DNA of 64,000 bases from Aedes albopictus (GCF_035046485.1 NC_085138.1:92301266-92365265); one strand, 5' to 3'. Shown: positions 22,469 through 35,519, counted from the stretch's first letter. Notes: a model not told the origin generated them from the sequence alone. Program-made: numbers and translations.

Positions 22469-23512
22469 TCTTCTTCCATAACAAGAGCTATGTTGCTCAT
22501 CTGTGTGCCGTATTCAATGCAACATGCAAGAATAAACTCATATTAACATTCATAATCGGAATTGGCTGAGAATGTATGCGTAATGCTAGAATTACACACG
22601 TGTCATCGTGTCAGATGACATTGATTTGACTCTTTCTTAAGTTTATTGATCTTCGTTCTACTGCTCGTGTTGTGTGTAGGTAGGAGGTAACGGTAGCGCA
22701 CGAATGTAACAAAGCAAGCTGACACCCGACTGCGGCAACAAAATGAAGGTAGTGAAAAGTGTCGAATGTTTACAAGGCTGGTCGTGATTTGATACACCGC
22801 ATCCGTGGGTTTGGTTAAATTTTACATTTTACTACCCGGATCTGATTCTGGGTAACTACCGGCTGAACCAAATATGGTGACATTATTGTCTTGTTAACTG
22901 CTCATTGATTAACCAAAAACGCTGCAAATTGAAGGTGTCACATGCAGAGTTTGACAATTTCGACGGGACTCTCGGAACCCATTCCGGAACACTACCAGTT
23001 GTCTTTAGTGTGACCTAAGGCTATTTTCTAGCTAACTGTTCATCAGGTTATCGCAAAAGCCACGATTTGATGTGTCACATGCCTGGATTTGGTTTACTTT
23101 TACATTTGGCCTCTCCCGGCCACTCAAAACCGATTCCGAAACACTTGCTGGCCGTTCATTAGGTAATCTTTTTTTTTATAGAAAGAGGAAATCTGCCTTT
23201 ACAGATACCCGAGAGGTGGGTCCTCAGGTTATGTGGGGTCGACACTAAAACCTCTTTCTCTCTTCTTCCTTACCTTCGCGGTACGCCCGTTAGGGATGAC
23301 TTCGAGAAGGGGGGATGACTTCGTACAATGAGTACACTCTAATGGTAAGCGTTCCACCTGCTACCGCCTTAAGTTGTTCGCTCTTCCCCGGAGGCTCGGG
23401 CCCTGGCTAGTGTATAGACTACCCGTTGGGCTTAAGCTCCTGGATGGGGAGGGGGAGCCAACTCAACTAGCTGTTGTTCGGCTCGCCATTTTCTCTGTAG
23501 TTCAAGGACGAT

Positions 23513-24713
23513 TCAAGATACCGAGGAAGAAACGGCATCCCACTTGTCCTCCCCCGTACACATCCTTTCAACAATGTTGTCGGGAGTGATGTCTCTACCG
23601 CATATCTCCTGCATACTCGACCTTTGCTCCACGAAGCGTGGGCATTCAAAGAGCACATGCTCCGCGGTCTCGTCGCAATCTGCACACTCCGGACATGAAG
23701 GAGAACCAGCATGTCCGAATCTGTGCAGATACCACCTAAAGCACCCATGGCCTGACAGAAATTGTGTCAAGTGAAAATTCACCTCGCCATGGGGCCTGCT
23801 CGTCCACTTGGACACGCTCGGTATGAGCCTGTGTGTCCATCTGCCCTTGCTGGAGCTTGTCCAATCTCTCTGCCATTTCAACATCGACGATGTTCTGGCA
23901 ATCCGTATCGCGCCTCTTGTGCCTCGTCTCGCGAAACACTCCTCGTCCTCTGACACCACAAGTGCTATGGGCATCATACCCGCCAGCACGCATACCGCGT
24001 CCTTTGACACCGTACGGTATGCGCTGATGACCCTAAGGGCCATCAACCTGTGTGTACTTTCGAGTCTCTCTACGTTTCGCTTGACCTCTAGCGCGCTCGA
24101 CCATGCAGCGGCACCATACCGTAGTATGGAGACCGCTACTGTCGCGAGAAGTCTACGCTTACTCGAGACAATTGCCGAGCTATTTGACATTATCTTCGAT
24201 AATGCCGAGATCGCCATGCTCGCCCTCTTGCAAGCATATTCCACGTGACTACTAAAGTTCAGCTTATCATCGATCATGACTCCGAGTTGCTTCAATGAGC
24301 GCTTGGAGTTGATCTCACACCCGCCTGTGGTGACCACCGCCTGTTGTTCCGACTGACGGTTGTTCACCACCACCACTTCCGTCTTGTGGTGTGCGAGTGC
24401 CAGCTGACGTGACCACATCCAGTCCTCTATTATGCCAATTGCATGCGCCGCTGTCAGTTCCACTTCCTCTATCGACTCGCCGCATACCGTGAGGGTAATG
24501 TCATCAGCGAAGCCGACCAGCTTTACGCCCGGTGGAAGTGTTAGCCTCAATACACCATCGTACGCCGCGTTCCATAGTACCGGGCCCAGGATTGACCCTT
24601 GTGGTACTCCCGCGGTGATGTTGTACCTCTTTTCGCCCTCATCCGTGTCATAGAGTAGCACCCTATTCTGGAAATAGCTCTCCAGTATCCAGCGTAAACT
24701 ATTCGGGACTCCT
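23513..24713 (-). pseudogene. R1-clade ORF2, RT second half and C-terminal zinc motif
   Basis: An open frame that begins with RT block SYFQNRVLLYDTD, then the catalytic AGVPQGSILGPVLW and VGFADDITLTV, thumb-like region (LKQLGVMIDDKLNFSSH), and a C-terminal motif CPECADCDETAEHVLFECPR typical of R1-clade ORF2 ends. All RT signature residues, including the paired aspartates of FADD, are kept. The frame itself is open over roughly 400 codons; what kills the gene is the MITE just upstream (24716-25334) and the frameshift near 25535. Confidence 0.85.
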
Positions 24714-24715
24714 AG

Positions 24716-25334
24716 CCCGGGCAGAAAAGAATTACAAAAAAATTGCAAGTTTTACCATTCAAAAAGAATTACTGGATGGTAAAATTTGCCAATGGTTTGT
24801 TTGAAATAAGTGACAAAAGGGCAAAAATAATAACTGACATTGTTCTATGGAATAACTGAAGAATGTCAAATTTTGACATTACAATGGCAAACCAAGAACA
24901 AAAAAATTTAAGGTTGAGAATTGCAAAATATACCATTATTGAGTTATTGAAAATAGAACAATATCAAAATTAGTTATTCGCCTGTCAACTAGAAAAAACT
25001 ACCAAAAGTTACCATTAGAATAATCAAAATTCAAATTTTGTCATTATGTTGTTCTTGATAAGTGCCAAACTGCGATGGTTCATCAAACTCGTAAGAGGTC
25101 AGCAATATCTCACCAATTGCAAAATTTGTTATGACATCAAAATAAGACATTCAATAGTTATTCTTCCAAATTTGATAAATGATAAGCGAATGGCATATTT
25201 TGATATGATATCATATTATGCTATTCACATGTTGTTTTAAGCTCTTCATGAAGAACTCATGAATGACAAAATAAGTTATCACAATAAAATTTGTTATTCT
25301 TTTGTTTTTGGTTTGCCATTCACCTCTACCCGGG
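24716..25334. mobile_element. MITE with CCCGGG ends, 2-bp TSD (619 bp)
   Basis: Ends are CCCGGGCAGAAAAGAAT and, inverted, CCCGGGTAGAGGTGAAT. AG is duplicated at 24714-24715 and 25335-25336. Removing the element and one AG joins the RT reading frame cleanly (QHL then GVPNSLRW on the minus strand). The interior is AT-rich with repeated TTACCATT and AATAACT words; no ORF. Confidence 0.85.
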
Positions 25335-26654
25335 AGGTGTTGAATGGCACATTCAATAGCCGCCCAACTGACGCTATTGAACGCATTCTTCACATCCAAC
25401 GTGACTACCGCGCAGTAACGAATTCCTCTACGGTTATTCTGGAACGCTATCTCGGCCGTTTTCGTTACGGCCTTGATAGCGCCACCGTCGATCGACCCTT
25501 ACGGAAGCCAAACTGGTTATCCGAGAGCCAAGAGTTATCTGGTTTCTCGGTGTAGACCAGTAGCCTCGACAGGATGATTCGTTCCAACAGTTTCCCGGAG
25601 GTGTCTAGTAGGCAGATAGCTCTGTATGCCGGGTGGCTTCCCGTGCTTTGGCAACAGAACCAATCTTTGCCTTTTCCACCTCTCCGGAAATTCGCCTCTA
25701 TCCAGGCACACCTGCATAGCCATTCTGAACATATCAGGGCATGCCTCGATGGCCGACTTGATGGCTACCGTTGGGATACCGTCCGGACCCGGAGCCTTGT
25801 TCAACTTGAGCGACTTCGCAATTACGATGAGCTCATCGTTCGTCACTGGGGCTACCTCCCCCTGGTCTATTCGGCCAGGGGGGATGGCAGCCCATGGTCT
25901 TGTATCGTGGCGTGGAAACAGCGTTTCCACGATCCTCTGTAGCATCACGGGTGAACGTTCCGGGGGCGCAGACGCTCCTTTCGTTTTGGCCATGACTACC
26001 CTGTAGGCATCGCCCCAGGGTGTCGTGTTGGCTGCCTGGCAGAGATTTTCGAAACACGCTCGTTTTCGTGCCTTAATCTCTTTGCTCAGTGCCAGTTTAG
26101 CCGCCCTATAGGCCTCACCTCTTTCCGCTCTACCCTCATCGGTACGAGCTCTTTGCATCCTCCTCCCCGCTCTTAGGCAGGACGCTCTGAGCTCTGCGAT
26201 TTCAGGACACCACCAGTATACCGGTTTTCGTCCATTCCTGGGTAGCGCGCGCCTAGGCATCGCGGCATCGCATGCACGGCTTAAAAATCCGACTAGATCA
26301 TCACTGAACAGATCGTCGATGTTAGGCTCCATACGCAACCTTTCGACGAATGATGCCTTATCGAAGCGCGAAATCAGCCATCCTCGATGGTTGTGTATGA
26401 CCTTCGGCTGCGTCCTCCTACCACCATGTTCCACCCTATATCGTACCGCTAGGTGGTCACTGTGCGTGTACCCATCATCGACCCTCCAGTCTGAGTTAGG
26501 GTTTAAACCCGGGCTCCAGAAGGTTACGTCAATGATGGACTCTCGACCGTTCCTACTGTAGGTCATTTTTTCACCTACGTTCGCGACCTCCACATTCAGT
26601 TTTGCCATGGCTTCGAGTAGTGTCCAGCCTCTCGCGTTAGTCGATCGGCTACCC
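25335..26654 (-). pseudogene. R1-clade ORF2, endonuclease C-terminus to RT first half
   Basis: Starts inside the endonuclease (MAKLNVEVANVGEKMTYS at 26608, with a few more residues of upstream frame) and keeps the catalytic THSDHLAVRYRV block. Next come the linker (GWLISRFDKASF, CLRAGRRMQRAR), GDAYRVVMAKTKG, and RT blocks LKLNKAPGPDGIPTVAIK and LVLLPKHGKPPG. A frameshift near 25535 moves the rest (QFGFRKG.., ..VVTLDVKNAFNSVSW) to another frame. A different family from the R1 copy at 1-3652, judging from the residues around PDMFR. Confidence 0.82.
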
Positions 26655-27149
26655 TAGGTAATCTAAAAAGTGACGCATGTACGGGTTTGTTTTTCTTTCA
26701 GATTTGACCCCTTCGGCGGGAACCCCGGAACCGGTTCCGGAACACTACTGGTTCAAATATGGTCTGAGATGATTTTCCTGCTCATTGTCCATCAGGTCAT
26801 CGAAAATGCCGTGGTTTGATGTGTCGCATGTATGGGTTTGGTTCAATTGTATATTTGGCCACTTCCAGCGGGACGCCCAGAACCGGTTCGGGAACACTAC
26901 CGGTTCAGATATGGTCTGAGACTATTTTCCTGCTTACCGCTCATCAGGTTATTGAAAATGCCGTGGTTTGATGTGTCGCATGCATAGGTTTGATGCATTT
27001 TAATATCTGGTCCCTTCCTGGGGTACCGTTCCGGAACACCTAAATGGCCATATCTCCGGAACGGCTGGACCGATTCGAACCATTCTCAATAGGAAACAAT
27101 GGGACCAGATTCCGCGTCGAATGAACCGTCGGTCATTGAAATCGGATGA

Positions 27150-27904
27150 CACAGTGAGAGTATTAGCTGAACATTGGCTGGTTGATGGTGTCATTGGCTG
27201 AACACAAGGAAAGCTGAATAAAGGTCTGAAGTATGTCTTTTTCAACCACTTTAATCAGCCATACATGTATGAATATCAAGTTTAATAGAATACTATTCAT
27301 CCATGTAACCAGCTTTGAAACCGACACCAACATGCAGAATTAATCATCTGTTGTTCAACCTCTAATCAAATATTTTTTGACAGGTCACCCAAACAATGCT
27401 TTAGAAGAGTCCACGTTGCTTCTTCAGCCTCAATGCAAGCGTAGTTCAACTTATGTTCTAGATATTTCAGACTAAACAAGTAATGGCCTCATTTTCGATG
27501 ATTTGTATATAATTGGGTGTGGTATAGGTGCTAAAGTGACCAGGAGGTCCGAGTTTAATTCCCAGTTTTCCCATAGATTAATTTATACATTCCTAAACAT
27601 CTTTTCTGGAAATAGAAAGCCGCAAACGGTAAATTATTCTTACGAAAATTATTATTTTTCTTATTTTTCATTAAAATTAATCCATTTTATTGATTACTGA
27701 TTAAGCGCATAACAAGCCTTAAATCAGCCTTTCAATGAAATTCAAATCAGCTAAAGGTTAAATAAAATCACCAAAATTAGATGTTTAGGAGCTGAACAAA
27801 ATATTGTATCACTTGTCCTCAGCTTTTGTTCAAATAAAGGCTCGTTTATAACAATTGAAAAATCCTTTGTAGAGCATCAAATTGTGACCTGGGTAGCTTC
27901 ATAA
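27150..27904. other. AT-rich DNA with a weak tRNA-like motif
   Basis: On the plus strand 27515-27570 GGTATAGGTGCTAAAG and GAGTTTAATTCCC loosely resemble A and B boxes. Otherwise no gene or shared repeat seen. Confidence 0.3.
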
Positions 27905-28570
27905 GTTCCTTTAAGTATTTATTCAGACTGTTCTTAAGGAATTCTTTTTGAAATTGTTCCGGTGATTCTTAAAGAGTGCCTCCTGATATTCTCTCAAAAA
28001 TTCTTTCAGATATTACTCCAGGGTAAGCATATCTTCAGAAATTTGGGAAGAAATGCTTATAGCAATACTTGCTGAGTGTTCTCCATTTCTTACAGGTTAC
28101 CATTAAAAGATTCCATCAAAAAGCTCTATCCCGTTTAAAATTTCTTCAATTATTGTTTCACTTAAAATTTTTCAGTATTTTTGTTCTGAAACTTCTGCAT
28201 AGTTTGCTTCAGAATTTCTTTCAGGCATTTCTCTAGAAATTTTTTACAAGCAATTCTTCTGAGAATTTCTCCGGAAGTATCCGCAGCAGTTCTTCTAAGG
28301 AAACCTCCAGAAAATACTTCAGAGATCCCTTCTGAAAGTTGTTCAAAGATATCATCAAGCATTCCTCCACTGCTTTTGGCTGTAATTTCTGCTGGCATTT
28401 CGGCTGAATGATTTTTTTTTGAGAATCCTTAAGCAATTTATCTTGGGTTTCATATGGAATTATGTTAAGGATGTCCTTTAGAAATATTTTTACGAATTTC
28501 TCCAAAAATCTTTCAGAAATTCTACCAAGTTTTTTTTAATTCTTATAAAAGTTCCTAAGGAATTTTCTCA
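27905..28570. repeat. GAATTCC-type degenerate repeat
   Basis: TTCTTCAGAAATT, CTCCAGAAA and AATTTCT words at roughly 12-base spacing. Open frames over it are by-products of the repeat. Confidence 0.55.
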
Positions 28571-28631
28571 TACACTGATATATGTTGCCCTTTACTGGCC
28601 CTTTACCAGATTTGCTGGTATGTCAAACATA

Positions 28632-28795
28632 CAGAAAAACTTTTAGTTAGAAGGCACAGAACGTTGCTAATTGACAAATTGAGAGATGAATTTGTGAAAA
28701 ACATCGCGTTCTGGTGGGATTTGAACCCACGACCCCGTATCCACTAGACCGGACAATTAGCAACATTCTTTGCCTTCTAACTACAAGTTTTTCTG
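28632..28795 (-). mobile_element. TA-flanked MITE enclosing a tRNA-like sequence
   Basis: CAGAAAAACTTTTAGTTAGA and onward (..AGGCACAGAACGTTGCTAATTG) is mirrored at the right end (CAATTAGCAACATTCTTTGCC.. ..TTTTTCTG). The arms are about 45 bases. TA flanks both ends. Between the arms, on the minus strand, CCGGTCTAGTGGATACGG and GGGTTCAAATCCCACCAGAA form the 3' half of a tRNA with an exact B box. Confidence 0.7.
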
Positions 28796-28798
28796 TAT

Positions 28799-29725
28799 TT
28801 CTCATACAATTCTTCTTCAATAATTCTTCTAGAAATTACTACAAACATTACTTCAGATTTCTGTTCAGGAATTCCTCCAGAAAGTTATCTAGAAATTATT
28901 CTCGGAATTTTCCGAGGTGTCTCCAGGATTTCTTCCAAGGATTCCTTAAAAAAATCTTTCAAAAATTAAGCCGACATTTTTTGTGTGATTTCTGCAAGAT
29001 CGTCTGAAGAATAAAAATCCTGAAGAACTCCCTGAAAGAATTCCTGGAGATATGTTTGACAGAACCATAGAAGAAATAGAAAACAAATTCTTGTTGGAAT
29101 TTAGGCGTGAATCCATTTTTTTTTCAAAAGATTACATCAGCAGAATATTTAAAAAAAAAAATCCTGAAAAAGTTCATAAAATATCAATGGAGTCTTGAGT
29201 GATATTTCTAAAGGAACTCCTGAGGGAATTTAAGTAGAAATATCTTGGTGAAATTCGTAAAAGAATTTACTGGGAAATTAATAACAATGTCAGGAAAGTT
29301 AAAAAAAACTGGTTGCGTTTTTGGAAGTCCTTTTCGAGTAGGCGTTTTTTTTTTAAGAAATCCTTTCTGGAATATCTGGAGAAACACCTAGAAAGCTTCT
29401 GTGAAGATTCCAGGAAAAATCTTTTAAGAAATGTTCAAAGGAACTTCTGTAGAATTACATGCATTATGCATACATTTTTGAACAATCTTTTAAAAAAAAT
29501 CCGGGAAAATACATGAAAGAAAAAGTGAAGGAACTCCTGAAAGAATCTTTGTATGTATTTCTGCAGATATACCTGCTGAAATAATGAAAGTTTGATGCAA
29601 AAATTGGTGCAGGAATTCTTAAAGGATTTTCTTGATGATTAGCCGAAGAAATTCCGGGAAAAACTTCTAAGCAAATTTTTATTCAAATTCCCAGGGAAAT
29701 TCCTCAATACAATTCTATCTGATAG
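28799..29725. repeat. GAATTCC-type degenerate repeat
   Basis: TTCTTCTAGAAATT, CCTCCAGAAAG and, later, the complementary word order (GAACTCCTGAAAGAAT), so orientation of the repeat flips within the tract near 29010. Confidence 0.5.
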
Positions 29726-30119
29726 GGAAACATGTCATGTCATTGCCACAGTTAACTTTTGTTGTATTTATGATGGCGCTGATAATTTCAAAGAATTAGC
29801 ATGAACAATATTACAAAACAGATTTTTAACATGAATGAGAGCAAGAAAAAGAAAAATATAAAAAATTATATATTTCTTCAATTGACAAAAAAAAAATCAT
29901 TCACCATCAAATCATCATATCATAAAAAACACGATTTTCTCATATCCAGAAGAGTGAAAAAAAAATTCACAATTTAGATATTTTTATGAGGGCGAAAGAG
30001 TAATTTCCAATTTCGGCTTTTACTGTACATTTTAAGAAGCAAAAAAATGAAAAATTCCTGTATTTTCAAGGAATAGGGATGCTTTCAGGCGTTATCTATG
30101 TTTTCGAAATTTAAATGTT
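29726..30119. other. AT-rich DNA, nothing recognised
   Basis: Low-complexity A/T-rich sequence with poly-A runs; no repeat shared within the window, no coding signal. Confidence 0.35.
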
Positions 30120-30507
30120 AACATGTTTCTGAGGACGATTTGGACAAGAATTTCTACAATTATTCCTCTAGTTATCCCTTTAGATAGCATTAATGTTACA
30201 GGCAATTCTTTGAAAATTTCTCCAGAGATTCCTCAAGATGTTCTTCAGATGTTGTTTTATTATTCATTTATTATGGTGGTTCGAATCTTCAGTTGTTTCT
30301 CAAAAGATTCTTCTCTAAACAGGTCCATGAATTTCTTCAGAAATTCCTACTGGGATTATTTAAGGAATTTTCTCAAAAATGTCCTCATAAAAATTCTCAA
30401 AAAATTCTACAAAAAATGTATCTCTTTATATATTGCTGAAGGAATTCATCCAGATATATTGCAGAATTTCCTCCAGGGCTTTCATCAGAAAATCATCATG
30501 AACTAGC
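30120..30507. repeat. GAATTCC-type degenerate repeat
   Basis: Same word family as above. A 127-codon open frame on the plus strand is explained by the repeat. Confidence 0.45.
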
Positions 30508-31345
<838 letters not shown>

Positions 31346-31964
31346 AAAACACTCATCTTTTTATACCTGTAGAGGACTCTCTAGCTCTTCCAGGTGTCCT
31401 TTCAAAGCAAGGATCGGTAAATTCGCCTCACTCCATTCATATTCACTCCTCTTTGCTGAAGCGAATCGAGAATGATGCAGCAAACGGATAGTCATGAACA
31501 AACACGCAACCCCATCACCAGTGAGAAGCGATGCGCAAGCTGGTTGACATGGATATTCGTGGCCGATCGTCGCAGTTTGGATCGCAAGCGAATGAATGAA
31601 TGGCGAATGGTGACGAATGCTGGTGAGCGATCGGCTATTATCATAACTAGAAGAGAATTTCTGCATGTAATGCATACGTTTTTAGTGTATTGTTGTTGAA
31701 ATGCTAGATTAGCAAAGAAAATAATAAACATTTTTTGAAAACTTCAAATATTCGTACGCGCAATTCACTCACGAATCGCATCACCTCTCCATCGCTTGCG
31801 ATGCGATTGTGGACGAATGTTTAAATTCCATGTATGGCTTCCCACCGTTCGCCGGTGTTTGCTGTCGTCGCTGACAAGCAAACACACAAACTAAAGCGAC
31901 AACCGTTCGCTGCTGACTGTATTCGAGTGGGGAAGAAGATGAAAAGTGGAAATCAGGAACCCTG
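31346..31964. other. Low-copy segment rich in CGAATCG/GAATGG words
   Basis: Dense in short CGAAT, GCGAT and CGTTCGC motifs on both strands and ending with CAGGAACCCTG at 31949-31964. Such clusters resemble subterminal regions of hAT elements, but I found no matching left end or 8-bp duplication. No coding signal. Confidence 0.3.
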
Positions 31965-32919
31965 TTTCAAAGATTCCTCTAAATAACAGATTTACTCAAG
32001 AATAATTTCTGTTTCTGCAAAAATTTGTTATTTTTTTTCAAAATTTTGAAACTTCAGAGATTTTTGAGCATTGATTACTTAAGAAATGCAAAAAAAAAAC
32101 TATTGCCATTGAAGGAATCTATTTCAGAAAAAACCAAGCTGCATTTTCAAAAGAATTTATTAAGAGAACTTTGGAAGAATCCTTCAAAGATGCGGAAAAT
32201 TTTCTAAAAATAAATCCTTAAAGTAATTTCTGGAGGAATTCCAAAATTAGGCTTTTTCAAAGGATTATTCTTTCTTAAACTTGGTGTTTTTTCGGCTTTC
32301 AGTCACAGAAAAAGCGTTGATTGTTCTAAGTTATGGCAATGAAAGCCGAAAATCACCAAGTTTCCATAAATCTAATTTTTTTTGTTTATTACAGAGACTT
32401 TAAACCTAGAGGCTCATTTGCCTCTGCAAAAGAATCACTGTAATCATTTCTAAAGGAATCCGTGGATGGTTTCCTGAAGTAATTCTAATATGGATTGCTG
32501 AAAGCATATATGGAGAAGTATCTGAAGGAACCCATGGGAGCTGTTCTTAGGATTTTTGGGAAAAAAAATCTAGAAGACCCCTTAGAACCTACAAGAAATT
32601 CTGAAAAAAATTCACAAGGAATTCCTGAAGCAATCTATGGAAGATGCCCTGAAATAATTTTCAAAAGGATTACCTGTGTAAAACATTCTGAGTGGAATTC
32701 CTAGAGAATTTTCTAGAGGAATCCATTGAGCGATTTCTTAATGACTTCAAGGATAGTTTTATAAAGAAGTTCTGCAATTATTTTTCAGATAATCTCTAAA
32801 AAAAACTTTAGAAGGGATTCCAAAAGAAGCTTTCCCTTTATCGATGTTCCATACACTAGGCGCCCCTCCGCTTTTTGCCAAAATTTGAAGAAACCCCTCC
32901 CTTGCCGCCTTTTTTTGTG
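31965..32919. repeat. GAATTCC-type repeat around a small hairpin (32277-32363)
   Basis: Degenerate GGAATTCC words flank an inverted repeat in which AAACTTGGTG and TTTTCGGCTTTCA are mirrored as TGAAAGCCGAAAA and CACCAAGTTT around a loop of about 45 bases. The hairpin has no clear target duplication. Confidence 0.5.
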
Positions 32920-33425
32920 TACGGGCCTGGTTGGGACCTGGTATTTGCGATATTTTAGAGGACGTAGTTATTCTACCCGGTCCTCCATGTCTGCGCTCCC
33001 TACACCATTCAAGTGCTTCCACCTTTCGATCAGCTCATGTCCATCCGTCAAGAGGCTCTCGCCCTTATCACTGCATATTTCGGCTCGCGACACGAAGTTG
33101 TTGCTGAATGTGTTGAGCTTCTGGTAGAACTTCCGTGTTTCTTGATAACGACACTGCTGCTACATTACCTTGCACTTCGCTCCATTAAGGTGGGACTTAT
33201 TCCAAAAAAAGGGTCTGCTGGTTCTGCTCCTGTTTGTATGATTCGACATTCTGCCGGGTTCCATGCTGCAGCATTAACGCCCGCGCAGCATATTTCTCCT
33301 CCTAAATTTTTCTTCATTCCTTGTCGAACCATTCGTTACGTCGATGCCGTTCCACGTACCCGATAGTGCCCTCTGCTGTGTCATTGATAGCTGCTCTAAC
33401 TGTACTCCAGCAGTTTTCTAGTGAG
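32920..33425 (-). pseudogene. RTE-like LINE fragment, endonuclease-RT linker
   Basis: On the minus strand near 33010-33130 one frame reads FYQKLNTFSNNFVSRAEICS followed by GHELIERWKHL. This lines up with KFYEKLNRSRRGFVPQADMY and VDRWRQHYDEHL of the RTE-like copy at 17380-17530. The upstream part is degenerate, with a basic region. Only a fragment of a distinct subfamily remains. Confidence 0.55.
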
Positions 33426-33474
33426 GCCAAATGAATAAACAGATGGTGAATCTGTTAGGTAGGTATACTCCCGC

Positions 33475-35269
33475 CCCAAGTAGCACCTGCAACTAAAATG
33501 GAAATGATGATCGTTGCAAACATGTTGCAACTGAGTTTTCATGAAACAAACAAAATTAAAACCTATTAAAATCCTGTTGGTAACGCCAAACTGAGGTATA
33601 ACATTATTATAACAACTAGCAAAATGAAAACAAACGTCATCATTAGTCGAAACTTGCGAAACCAATTTGTAACTGAAGTATAATATTATTGTTTCAACGA
33701 ATCTTAGTTACAACCGTTTACAAACCAAATCAACCAAAACATTGATTCTGATTGTTATAAACATGTTGCACCTGGAACTTATTTAGAACATAACGAACAA
33801 TTTTGACAGGAGAGGTAGAAGTTCCAAAATGTGCGGCAAAATGTTTTTGTGATCGTGAAAAATATAAAATGCACCATAAAAACCAAAATGTTTCAAAAAT
33901 TATGAAAATGATGTACAAATAAAATCTAATTTTTTCATCATAAATTTATCGTCATATTATAAATTTTATGAAGTTAAAGTGGTAAAATAGAAATAAAATC
34001 TGATTGGAAGTGTTATAATGACTCAATCAAAAAAGCCACATTTTCGCAGTACTGAACGACTGGTACCTACCACTGAGAATATATGGGAGTTTGAGAAATC
34101 TCACGTAACGTACAAAAATATTAGGAGTTTCCCACGACAAATTTTACAGCGGGTTTACATTTTTTACAAAAAAAAACGTGAAATTTTCCTTACGTAATAA
34201 ATGGACAGCCTCTTGTCGACGTACCTAAATGGGAAGTACACGTCCAAGTGCCTGCATTTTTGGTTACTTATGTCCTACACGGAAAATTTAAACTACTTTA
34301 TTTTGGGTAGATTTTACCCTAAAATGAGTATATCAAATTTTTTAGGTTGTTTTTCCTCTCTCCCCCACCGATGTTGTCGTAAATAAATGAAGATGTGTTT
34401 ATCCAACGGGGGTCCTTGAGGCCAATAAGCCAATTTTGGGTAAATGTAGATTTACCCAAGATTGGGTTGAATTAAGGGGGTCTTGGGTTGAATTTACCTA
34501 CTCTTGAGTATATTTTTAGCTAGAGGTAAAGGCAATTTACCGGCATAAGTTTAATCGATTCACGCAAATGTTTACTTATTGGGCCAAACTATAGGATTGC
34601 GTCAAAAGAATTCAATTTTAGGTAGTTTGGCGGTTCCGTGTGTACCGCGTGCAGCATTGTACTTTAACAATACGGATTCCCATAGACATGATTTAGCAAA
34701 TATCTAAAGTATCTTTCTAAATCCTAAAATGAATTTTCAGCATTTTACGGGTGCATTAAATAAGCTGCTGAAATGCACTCCGTCATAGCAATATGGCGAG
34801 TTAATTTTTATCACAAATGCCTAAATTTTCACTCGCAAAATGATAGGTAGACTGAGGCGCGTTGGGAATACGGAACCAAAATGCGTGACTTACCGATAAA
34901 TCTGGAGCGGCACACAAATTGACGTTCTCGGTCAGACTTTTTTGCGGTATATTTGTGCACATAATTATTGATCACTTGAACGAAACTTTGGGTACATAGT
35001 CACTGGCAGTGACGAATGTTGTGACTAGCTGACTAGTTGTCGAACCGGTCACAGTTTGTAAGTCGACTATAAGTTGTATCTTGGTTATAATTCGATTGCG
35101 TATTAAAACTGTTTATATCACGAATGGATGTTTTATATTGGCTCCACCTCTTGCGCTTTTTTAGTTGTAATTTAGTCGTTAATATGACGATTGGTTCAAA
35201 TGGCATAACTTTCAATATAGTTGTATACAACTTACAGGAACTTATTATTGTCCAAGTGTGTTGCTTGGG
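33475..35269. mobile_element. Long element with CCCAAGTAGCAC ends and 2-bp GC duplication
   Basis: The left end CCCAAGTAGCACCTGCAAC and the inverted right end CCCAAGCAACACACTTGGAC match the terminal motif of the foldback MITEs at 3876 and 22197. GC flanks both sides (33473-33474, 35270-35271). The interior is AT-rich and contains other insertions (for example a segment with CACGGAA ends near 34278-34643). No transposase frame was found. The ends are convincing; whether all 1.8 kb is one element is less sure. Confidence 0.55.
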
Positions 35270-35296
35270 GCAATTTACAAAAGTACATTTGAAATA

Positions 35297-35511
35297 GGGT
35301 ATTGGTTCCCTTATTAAGCATGGTGCTCCCATTTTCATCCTACGAAAAACAAAGGAATGAAGCGCTGTTTGTTTTATTTCTTATTTTTGTATTCTTTGTT
35401 AGAAGTGAGCACCCATGTAAACACAAAGAACGGAATCAATCGGTGCCGTAATCGCTTGTTTTCGAATAAGATGAATATGGGAGCGTGAGATTACTGATGG
35501 CACACATACCC
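35297..35511 (+). mobile_element. TA-flanked 215-bp MITE, copy 1
   Basis: GGGTATTGGTTCCCTTATTA to CACACATACCC, flanked by TA on both sides. A second copy of exactly the same length, differing at scattered positions, is at 60303-60517. Only the first and last six bases are clearly inverted repeats. Confidence 0.65.
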
Positions 35512-35519
35512 TATTATTT

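Larger units (their letters stand above)
23170..26654 (-). mobile_element. R1-clade LINE, 5'-truncated, with 10-bp TSD
   Basis: The 3' end on the minus strand has an A-tail (T-run at 23170) and a 340-base 3' UTR. The 5' end is cut inside the endonuclease domain at 26654. Both sides carry TAGGTAATCT (23160-23169 and 26655-26664). The other copy of the host repeat, near 45838-45890, has the intact site without an insertion. This is a typical target-primed insertion that stopped before reaching the 5' end. Confidence 0.88.
20716..27149 (-). mobile_element. Inverted copy of the 44700-48066 element, interrupted by three nested insertions
   Basis: Read on the minus strand it matches 44900-48066 in order: the CATCCGATTTCAATGA block, about 151-bp tandem units with CACTACCGGTTC, the TCGGGTGTCAG segment, the block near 21162-21377, and the terminal hairpin CACCGCTAGGTGG. 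It stops at 27149, lacking the first 200 bases of the other copy. A MITE at 22197-22468 and a LINE at 23170-26654 (itself carrying a MITE) are inserted. Only about two 151-bp units remain at 26700-27000, against about five in the other copy. No ORF looks like a transposase. Confidence 0.8.

Noticed and set aside
8711..28760. Possible tRNA genes at 8711, 10200, 10448 and 28711
   Set aside because: A and B boxes are present but acceptor stems do not pair and sequences match dispersed SINE-like copies; called SINE heads or pseudogenes.
34278..34643. Possible MITE with CACGGAA ends inside the 33475-35269 element
   Set aside because: The inverted similarity is short and broken, and I could not find a matching target duplication; mentioned only within the host entry.
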